64,000 nt of DNA from Desarmillaria ectypa (lineage: Eukaryota; Basidiomycota; Agaricomycetes; Agaricales; Physalacriaceae). Below are positions 55,869-64,000 of this stretch, piece after piece. The stretch covers positions 310,001-374,000 of the forward strand of contig JAUDYN010000004.1 in the NCBI GenBank assembly GCA_030407005.1, written 5' to 3'. The stretch's first letter is position 1. Each line of letters begins with the position of its first letter. Both the position numbers and the translations under genes were made by a program. The notes beneath the pieces are model-generated. The model was not told where the DNA came from, ran no database searches, and saw nothing but the letters and a program-made list of their open reading frames with translations.

Positions 55869-58431
55869 CTACTTTCCCTCATCTACTGGACTATCCACAA
55901 AAACACATTTTTCCCAAGGCAGTACTTCCCCATGCTCAGTCATGCCCTGAACATAAAACCTTGTCTTTTTCTTGTCCGGAATCTCCACAACGAACGTCTT
56001 AGCATCTCCCGAGTACCCGGATGTACCAATCCACGTCGCATCTTCCGGCCCTCCAGCATACGTCGCTGATGAAAACGGACTAGAGTATATGTTGTAGTAC
56101 AGGAAGGATTGAACCCTACACGGCTGTATGTTCCACAACGGGACAGGATCCTCGGGGGAAGTAAGTGGACGTAGGACGATAGCTGGAAGTGACGCGGCGA
56201 CTTCCCAGGTAAGCGTCCCATCTTTGGAGGAAAAGTCTGCCCATAGTAACATTGGAGAGGATGATGGCGAAGGTGAGGGTGCCCGGAACACATTTAGTTG
56301 ACCTAAGAGGAGTGAGGCAACGAGTGGCTCGGACGGATCTTCTGTGACAATCGCTATAACTAAGCCGATGGCTGCAGAGGATGAAGAAGATGGAACGGAA
56401 AATTGGATGGAGAGCTTTACCCATCCATGTGCGAGCGCAGTATCATTTCCAGTATGGGGTGTGATGGTAACGCTGGCTTCCGTACTAGAAGACTTTACGG
56501 AGAGGCTGACATCAAGGTCGGCAGCCGCATCAAGCTTGTAGACAGCAGTAGCTTCGTAGGTAGTCTGCGCGGAGAGCGCTAGCGATTGCACTGGTAGCCA
56601 TACGCAGCGGTACACCGATCGCTCCCCCTGATCAGTGAGTGACAACTGAAGGGAGCTACCGCCGTTCCAAGCATCGTTCATGCAAATAGAAGGCACCGCC
56701 TCTATCTTCCCATCAAACATTTCCTCGTCTTCGCCCTCCCACGAAATTGCTGGCAGAGGCCATACGAGGTTGCCAACGCTCGTCTGCTTATCGACGTCGG
56801 TCCATCCTTTCTCGCTCTCAAAGACTTTGACGCCGTTGACCCACCATCCGTGGCCTACACCGGGAGAGAACGTCATGTGGAGAGGGAGGTGCACAGGATC
56901 TGGTGGCACATGACAGGCGAAGAACGATGCAATTGGGAGGAAAGGTCCGTGGGTGCAATCAAGCTCGCCCTTACGCTTAGCAGCTTCAGGCACTGGCACC
57001 TCATCATTGTTCGTTGTTCCAACCCAGAGTGTACGCTCGTAATCCCACCACTGCTGCCAGGTCCAGTCGGGTTTGTCTTCTTCAGACTCCCAGGTCCAGG
57101 CTTGGCCAAAGAGGGCGACGCTCAATCCAAGGGAGTCAGGGGATATGTGGGTAATGGCTTTGTAGGAGCCGAAGCCCCCACCGCCGTGGCTGCCTCGACC
57201 CCAGACGTCGACACCTACATAGATGAAACTGTTCAATGAAGCGTAGTGCACAAAAAAAAATGATTACCCATATAGATATCCTGAAGGGTCTTATTCGTGA
57301 AAGGCATCTGACTCTCTGTAAGAGCTGGATCTAAGCTGAGAAAGTACTGCGCCGTAAGATTCGGATAATCAGTCGGCCACTACAGTGAATGAGAAAAATC
57401 AACGAAGAGGTCATCTAAGGACATACTGTGTAGTTGCTAAAGAAAGATTGCGAGGATAAAAAGAAAGGCAGGTTCAGGCTATTGAGTCTATCTTGCCAAG
57501 CGAGCTCTCCCGACACAATAACACTGTCATACCTTCATAAAAATGTGAGCGAAAAATACCCAACCGAATAGAAGGACTGCAAACCAGACAACTTCCGCAT
57601 GAGGACCTACTGTGTTGCGCAATTCGGATTGTAACATCGTGATCCATGTGCAGAGCGCTCTCGTTTGTTCAAAGCTGCCTTGCAAAGGGCACTCAAAGTT
57701 GAGCAGGTACCCATCAAACCCTCTTTCTTCAGCGAGCTCCGCAAGGACCCGTGCATAGTGGGGTGACACCGGGATAGAAGGCGGACTTGCGACATGGTCT
57801 GCAGGTCCTGTACTTGATTTTGGGAGCTTTCCTACGAGCAGACGGAGACAGTCTGCTTCTGCGCCTCCTTCAAAGATGCTAAGAAGTTTTTGTCGGTTCG
57901 CAACGAGTCAAGGAAGGGGAAATGCCTACAGGGTGCCCAGCATTTTGACCCCTTGTCGGTGTGCAGCGGTTATCCAACCATGTGGGGGGATGGTAACGCG
58001 ATGATGTGAAAAACTGATTGTTACTTACAAGACGCGTCTTCGTGTTATTGGGTACTTACTAGATAAAGCTATCACAAGCCGACCAATAATTGAAGGTATA
58101 CGAAAGATCGAACGGGCTTTCAGTGTATCCTCCCTGTATATAAGATCAATTTTGTTCGTGTATCCAAAAACAAGTACACCGTGCGTACCTTGTAATCGTG
58201 GCATACCTTTATGAAAAATGAGCTACGGTCCACTTAGACTGGCTGAGGCTTCACCAGAAGTTTTCCCTTAGAGCTCGATTCGGCGCTTGGCTTGCGTGGA
58301 TAATATTTCAAGAGAGATGTCAGTTTCTTTGTCGGGTTGTCCGTCCATGTATCGAGCTCTTCGAGAGATTTAAAATACTGGATCAGGTGCGCTGGGGAGC
58401 TGCCCAGTACCACAGGCCCTCTAATCGGCAT
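55869..58431 (-). CDS. Endo-beta-N-acetylglucosaminidase (glycoside hydrolase family 85)
   Basis: It cleaves the chitobiose core of N-glycans, releasing free glycans from glycoproteins in the cytosol or outside the cell. The start MPIRGPVVLGSSPAHLIQYF is at 58431. The second exon VCHDYKGGY and the next DLSYTFNYWSACDSFIYFSH and VTIPPHGWITAAHRQGV belong to the TIM barrel. The catalytic Asn-x-Glu is in FDGYLLNFECPLQGSFE (about 57700). DVWGRGSHGGGGFGSYKA and LGLSVALFGQAWTWE follow. The last exon (about 57235-55869) carries beta-sandwich segments with Trp-rich motifs. No N-terminal signal peptide is evident, suggesting a cytosolic enzyme, as in some fungal GH85. Five or more introns lie in the 5' half; the 3' half is one exon. 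Confidence 0.88.
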
Positions 58432-58761
58432 GGTCGTGGCAGTCTACGATGAGAGCATCGATCGCGTAATTATAAATCAAGTCCCGGCCCGATATGGCGA
58501 GTGGTAAGGGGTTTCTTCAAAATTGCTTCCAGTCGTTAACTAGTACTGTACTCGGAAGATAAACTCAGCAACAGCATCCAGTTGGTAGTCTTACACAATG
58601 AAAGCAAAAAACTGTTGCCTTCGAGCCATTTTCATTACAGTTCAAAAAGAAGTTATTGCAGAGCCGCAAGCAGTACACTTTGAACACAGGGCTACTATTG
58701 ATTCAAAATTCATTTGATGGGCGGTACGACAGTAATTAAAGTCATCGAAGACAATAGATTT
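58432..58761. other. Intergenic, no gene
   Basis: About 330 bp between the GH85 start and the stop of the next minus-strand gene. It serves as the GH85 promoter. No other feature seen. Confidence 0.5.
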
Positions 58762-59805
58762 CTAACTGGAGCTAGCCACACCGGTATGCCAGACTGCTTG
58801 GAGATACCTATCTTCTGGAATACATTTCTTTAGCGTGTCGTAGTCGTACCAAACCACGACCTCCTTAGCAAGGGTTACTATTGCACGTTGGCTGAGCGAA
58901 TAAGCTGAAGCGTCTAAATTTAAAACCGACGAGTCCGGTCTTTGTCCATCATCTGATTGAACAGGTCGGTGGGCTATTAGGAGCTGAGTGCATTGGTGTT
59001 GAGCACGATACGGAATAAACGAAAAGGAGACCTACAGTGTCGGGGTAAGTAACAGGTCGTCGAAATCTCACATCGATTGATTTGAGAATGAGAGAGACGC
59101 CTTCCCCCCGAATTAGAGAGTCAGCGGCCGATGGCCCACCGAGTTGATGACCAAGATGCCTCATCCAGTGGATACGACTCTAGTTTTGTCCTTGAATTTC
59201 AGACATTGCAGAAATATTATAGATACGAACAGATTCAAAGAATCGGACTGATAGCCATCGCCCATCTCAGTCAAGAACCAACTTGACAGCAACGAAGCTC
59301 ACCATAGCGGACATTGTTCACATGTCTGCATGAGATAATCAGCCGAGCTCAATCGGACTGTACCTTGCTGTAACTCACTGGAACGTATCATGGTCGCCCC
59401 ATACAATTGGTTGTTCCCAAAAGTACCTAGGATTGTAACCCGCCCGGGTGAGTGCCTTCTGCGCGTTTGCTTTGGCTTCCTCATACTGTTCTAATGGAAG
59501 TGAAAATTTATAAATCAGAAATTTGCGCCGAAACACTTCAAGGATGAATACCAGGAGTATCGCTGGGGCCTAGCTGATCCAAAAATGCAATAAGTTTAGT
59601 TCGGAATCGGGGGAGATAATAGCGGTGAGGGAGAACGAACATTAGCAACTGTACGTTGAGCCTGTCGACATATTTGAAGGGGATAAATGGACCTATTGGT
59701 TCTCACAGTTGAACGGAGCGTGCTTTGCATCTTGTTAACATGGAGGTACATGTTGAAGATTCCCGCTATCCATGTTCGGGTCGGTCCGGTAATCGCCGAG
59801 GTCAT
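58762..59805 (-). CDS. Hotdog-fold thioesterase (4HBT-like), mitochondrial-looking
   Basis: The start is at 59805. The N-terminal 55 residues are basic and rich in Thr/Ser/Arg (STLRSTVRTNRSIYP), compatible with a mitochondrial presequence. The hotdog core has NPRYFWEQPIVWGDHDTFQHVNNVRY across a 67-nt intron (59370-59304): the HVNNVRY segment is the usual thioesterase signature with the catalytic Asp nearby. RIHWMRHLGHQLGG follows, then SIDVRFRRPVTYPDT, LLIAHRPVQSDDG and ASAYSLSQRAIVTLAKEVVVWYDYD. Introns after FFES and after YPDT are short GT-AG. The thioester substrate is unknown. The start is 80 bp from URB1 on the other strand. The exon structure between the leader and the core is not fully resolved. 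Confidence 0.78.
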
Positions 59806-59885
59806 TTCAAATTTTTCTCTGGAGCCATGTAATTGCCATTTTCGGCATTCACCACCACTTCGGTGGAAATTTTTATATCTTTCGA
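59806..59885. promoter_or_regulatory. 80-bp divergent promoter/5' leader region
   Basis: Start codons of the thioesterase (minus, 59805) and URB1 (plus, 59886) are 80 bp apart, so their 5' leaders must overlap or be very short. It contains a TTTTTATAT-like stretch near 59871. Confidence 0.6.
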
Positions 59886-62800
59886 ATGAATCGACCCTCG
59901 AAGCGCGCCAAAGTAGACAGCTCAGCACCAAAAATATTCTCAGGAGAAGAAATCAGGGCGCTACTACGGTCACAGGATGTCGATACTCTAACTCGAGGTA
60001 CGATATTCATTTTTTCCTCGCATAGTATACGACGTTTTCTGTAGGACTTACGTCCATTCGGAACCAGTTTACGGTCAAGCTGGGTGAAACCATATCTCCA
60101 CAAGATAGCCGTTTGGTTCTTGTCCAACAATGGTTGAACGGATCGCCCGGTGCTGAGGATATTTTCATTCTCTGGGCAGGAGCAGAACAAGTGAGTATGT
60201 TGTTGAAGATTCTTCAGAATATGCTAAACTGTTTCTGTAGCGGCAGACAGCATTGATATCATTATTGCTTTCTGTTCTTGCTGTGACTCTGTCGCTAATT
60301 TCAAGCCATTACACATACCATTCGTTGGGACATCCGGTCGTTAAGAAGTTGCTCTCACCTCAATGGACGCGGAAGCTCAATTCGTATATCAGTGGATCCA
60401 GCAATGATCTGATTCTCTCTACCTTGAAGTTGTATAACAGCCTGTCTGGCTTTGCTCGGGGTCGTGAACGGAAGGGCGTACTAGAGGCTTTTGCTTGGGA
60501 GATTAAGGTATGAGCTCATTTTCGTGGGTACACATTTTTAAAAACTATCTGTCACAGAGTCTACCAAAGTTAATGAACCTAAGACGAAAATCCAAGACTG
60601 ATGAGTCCGTCGACCCGCTGGCCAAGCCTGGTGAGTTTTAGAGACGCCTTGGACTTCTTTTCTTAATCACATGATAAGATATCCGGACACTGTACATTCT
60701 TTTCCTGCTATCATTTGTGGACGCCAATACTCCTGCGCCCGTCAAGGTCGTGTTTATGGAGCAGCATCGTGACGCCTTTGTTTCTATGTTCAAAGGCCTG
60801 TCTCAGGACCATTATTCCGTCATCCGTAGAGTTTTGGAGGTTTCTTGGGCCGGAATATGGTCTGAACCTAAACTGAAGCGAACGCTGAAGATCGGAGTGT
60901 TCAACGAGACAACCATAGCACAGGTAATTTCATTTCTTCGGCAAATTTTGTCGGAAACTAACACTCATAAAAGCTAGCGAAATTGTATGGTCGTGTAGAT
61001 TCCGAGGACGATGATCCGGAGCATGTCCCTGCGAATATTGTGCACCATTTTCTTCTAGCAATATGTACGCGGCCCGGTACGGGGATCTGTTTCAAAGACA
61101 CTGGATGGTATCCTCGTGACGTCGAAGACGCGCAAGACGATGAAGAGGTTCCTAAAAGCCGAGGAGGAAAGCTGTATAATAAGATGTTAGCAAACGTCTT
61201 GAGATCACTCAAGGTCAACGAAGATATGCGACAGCAGGAGCTCAGTTTGAAAATACTGTCTTCTTGTCCTGAACTCGTGGCGGGGTAAGCGAAGCATATT
61301 GATTACTTGTTATTGACTAATCATTTTTAGGTATTGGTCTGCCGCATGTCTAACGTTAGAACCCCGGCTATCATCTCGGTGGATCACAAACATTTCTTTG
61401 TTTGGGTCTATTATATCCCTCCCGATTCCAGTTTCTTGCTTCATTCTTTCAGAGGGCACCGGCGGGATTCTCTATCAGCCATCGCCTCCTCCCCTGTCTA
61501 TCACCCTCGAAAACGTCTTTCCTTCAGTTAATACCAAGGTTCATTTCACTAAAGGACTACAACAGGCTAGCCGCAGTTTGGTGCAGCACTGCACCGCTCT
61601 TGCACTATCAAAATGCCTCATAAAGTATCGCGATGTCACAAAGCATTTCCGAATGATTGCGGATGCACTGGAGGAAGGGGAAGCCGATGGACAGTGGTCC
61701 AAGCGATATCGTGAATTAGAGAAAGAGGCTCGCAAGCGAGTGCCCGAATTTCAGGTCATTGTCGGGTACTCGCAACGTACGACTGGACAGCTGGCTTCTC
61801 AGATCACCCAGTCTCAACACCAAACCCAAGCCGCTCTACTAGCAGAGAGTGCCCAGCGGTTACTGTGGCTCTATCATGACTGTTTACCGAGTTCAGTCTC
61901 GGAAGCCCGTTTTGACGTTGGAAAGATGTTAATCAACTTCTCGAGCATCGAAACAGTCGAAGGAGAAGGGAACAATGAGAATATGTCGCCAGCTGCGCGG
62001 AAACTGCATCTTGTTAGGCAATTGCACGTTCTGAGGCTTCTTCAGTCGGGCGATCAGTTCTCATGGACATCTAAACCTGGTGAGTCTTTCATCAATTCGG
62101 ATCCTTTGCTTTTATTTACTACGTACCATCGAATAGGCTCATCAAAAATTTCCTACTTGCACATTCTTTTGCAGGCGCTTACGTCCTCCAACGTTCCTGC
62201 GATACATTCGACACTTGTCCACCTTCTGGAGCATTTGTTGAGCAACAGTATCATGTTTCAACATAATCCAGATGAGGTGCATTTGTGGTTGATTTCTTTG
62301 CCCACAGGACGCCGGCCACCGTCCGGAGGTGAATCGCCAGATAGTGCCAAGCTCACAGATGAACCAGAAAGTGTTCTCGCTTTCCTTGATGATTGCATAC
62401 AGAGGTGTATTAAGACGCCTTATCGATACATCGAGGAGATGCAAGCTTTGGAGTCGACAGAAGATCGTACCGAATCTCAGTTGCCAAGTCCGCTACTGAT
62501 GACACTAAGCGAGCAGCTTTCGGCTAAAATTACTACTAGGCTGCTATCCGCTTCAGACGTGCTTGCACTCGCGACATTCATCAGGAGCCTTGTCTTTCAG
62601 CTTCACAACAGCTTCTCCCAAGGAAAGGCGCTGTTTTCCTTCACAGACAAGATTGACGGCATACTCGAGGCCCAAAAACTATTCTCCGAATATCCGATCG
62701 TCACTACCGCCATTCGTAGAGAAATGGAGATTCTCAAATACTGTCTAGGCCATCTTAGAATTACCAAGTCCTCGACGCCCAGCAACATCGGTCAAGATGT

Positions 62801-64000
62801 GAAGAGCTTTCTTCGCGCCGTTGAAGGATTGCAGATACGTATGCTTATGTTCTTTTTCTGCACAACCGATGCTTGACTCCAAACTGTAGCTCCAACTGAG
62901 TCTGCGCGAATTGTGGCAGCTTACGAGTTAGTCGACTGGCTTCGGCTGCTGGAACAGCAGTTACGACCGGTTGACATGGAACGTTTAGTGACGATCGTTC
63001 ATCGCTTCTTCCCGCCGGCCCTGGAAGCACTGTCACAAGCTGCGAATCCTGCGCATCACCTACTCTGGAACGGCGCCAAACTGGTGTCGAAGGAATTATT
63101 GCCACAGTGAGTATACGAATTGCACTGTCTACAAGCCCCATTAACGACCCTGCTAGTGCCAAGTTTGATTGGTTGTTTGTGTCCGCTGACGAGGAACAAA
63201 TTCAAGACCAGAATGGGCAGGAGACCCTCGTGAACGCAGTCTTTACGCACTCGCCGTCGCTTTCGGATCTGAAGAGAGTGATCTGCCAAATCAACCACGG
63301 CCTAATTGTCGCCGCTGAGAGAGCAAACCTGCTACGTGGATTGCTGCAGCTCTTGAACTCCTTGATTACCCGCTCGGCTTTCGCGTTGCCCAACACCGAT
63401 TATGCCGCACTAAAGGGATTCGTATTCACGCTAGAGTCCGTTCAGAAATTGTGCACGGCTTCAACTTTACCTGAACTCGTTCGAGAAGGTAGAGCAACTG
63501 AATATGAGGTCGATAGCTGCATGTACTAATGCTCCACTTTTGATGCTGTAGCTCTACGTGTGTTGGTGAAAGACACTTTAGACGTTAACTCGCCAGTTGA
63601 AAGAAGCTTTGCTTCGGATATAGCCTTCCATTGGTTAAACGAGGTCCAGGCCGGCTTGGACAGTGATGCAAACGTCTCAGTAAGCTTTGTTCATGCCACA
63701 CTCATTCAAAGTACTGACAAACGGCAGCTCGAACCAGCGTCGATATGGGTGGTGTATCTTCCCCTGGATAGCTTGCTTCATCTATTGGACTCGTTGAGCC
63801 AAGGCCTGGCGAAGGACCGCGAACAAACTTCTATTCTTGATCTGCTGGACACCGTTATCAGCGCAATTCGAAACTTTGTGATGCAAGACGCTCAAGCAGA
63901 GTACCTTCTGCGTGTAAAGACGATACAGCTGATCAATCTTCGCTCGCATCTCTCCGATTCCGTGGTCCTCGAAGAACTCATTGCGATGACACTGCGCTCT
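59886..64000 (+). CDS. URB1: URB1/NPA1, nucleolar pre-ribosomal-associated protein, 3' end off the right edge
   Basis: URB1 is a very large helical scaffold of early pre-60S particles needed for 25S rRNA processing. It starts MNRPSKRAKVDSSAPKIFSG, a basic nuclear-type N-terminus. Exons 59886-59996, 60045-60190, 60241-60507, 60558-60630, 60679-60923, 60974-61284 and 61331 onward keep one frame. The conserved N-terminal Npa1 region has FTVKLGETIS, LQQWL-like WLNGSPG, NDLILSTLKLYNSLSGFARGRE, LYILFLLSFVDANTPAPVK, GLSQDHYSVIRRVLEVSWAGIW and KRTLKIGVFNETTI. LTLEPRLSSRWITNISLFG and QALTSSNVPAIHSTLVHLLEHLL follow. The gene continues past 64000, so the C-terminal half is missing. No lesion seen. Confidence 0.9.

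Overview
The window is nuclear DNA of a filamentous basidiomycete, most likely an Agaricomycete. The evidence is many short introns of about 45-65 nt inside conserved eukaryotic genes, and gene families typical of mushrooms: basidiomycete-type UGT, GH85 endoglycosidase, ricin-B lectin, fungal caspase-like proteins and an expanded MFS family. No prokaryotic or viral region was seen. Gene models were built by eye from splice consensus, frame continuity and family resemblance. No search was run, so family names rest on recognised motifs.

Left third (1-12.9 kb), accessory and eroded: a partial but apparently intact UDP-glycosyltransferase; an intron-containing tRNA-Leu(AAG); two tandem, heavily mutated copies of one MFS multidrug transporter (about 3.4-5.2 kb and 8.6-10.3 kb); a 5'-truncated, frameshifted FAD-dependent monooxygenase remnant between them (6.1-7.8 kb); and a ricin-B-type lectin-like gene (11.5-12.3 kb). 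Glycosyltransferase, flavin monooxygenase and efflux pumps together suggest a decayed detoxification or secondary-metabolite locus, but that is inference.

Middle (12.9-37 kb), mostly housekeeping RNA, translation and amino-acid genes: GRC3 polynucleotide kinase, RNA14 (3'-end cleavage factor IA), 2-isopropylmalate synthase, a third and intact-looking MFS transporter, a PPR-like mitochondrial protein, eIF2B gamma head-to-head with a STE20/GCK-type kinase, and TCF25/RQC1.

Right part (37-64 kb): a caspase-like (C14) gene with one apparent frameshift plus a degenerate neighbouring copy, SAM50, a PEP mutase/isocitrate lyase-superfamily enzyme, an O6-alkylguanine-DNA alkyltransferase, a small secreted protein, a MYND zinc-finger protein, a serine carboxypeptidase, a MITE-like inverted-repeat element (51.56-52.16 kb), the PdxT/SNO glutaminase of vitamin B6 synthesis, an Hrp1-like two-RRM protein, a GH85 endo-beta-N-acetylglucosaminidase, a hotdog thioesterase and URB1, which runs off the right edge.

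The main unusual points are the doubly decayed MFS pair, which lost the same tryptophan codon to different stop codons; three probable GC-AG introns; an overlapping upstream ORF on the kinase; the caspase gene and pseudogene pair; and the inverted-repeat element. I found no convincing new multi-gene system.
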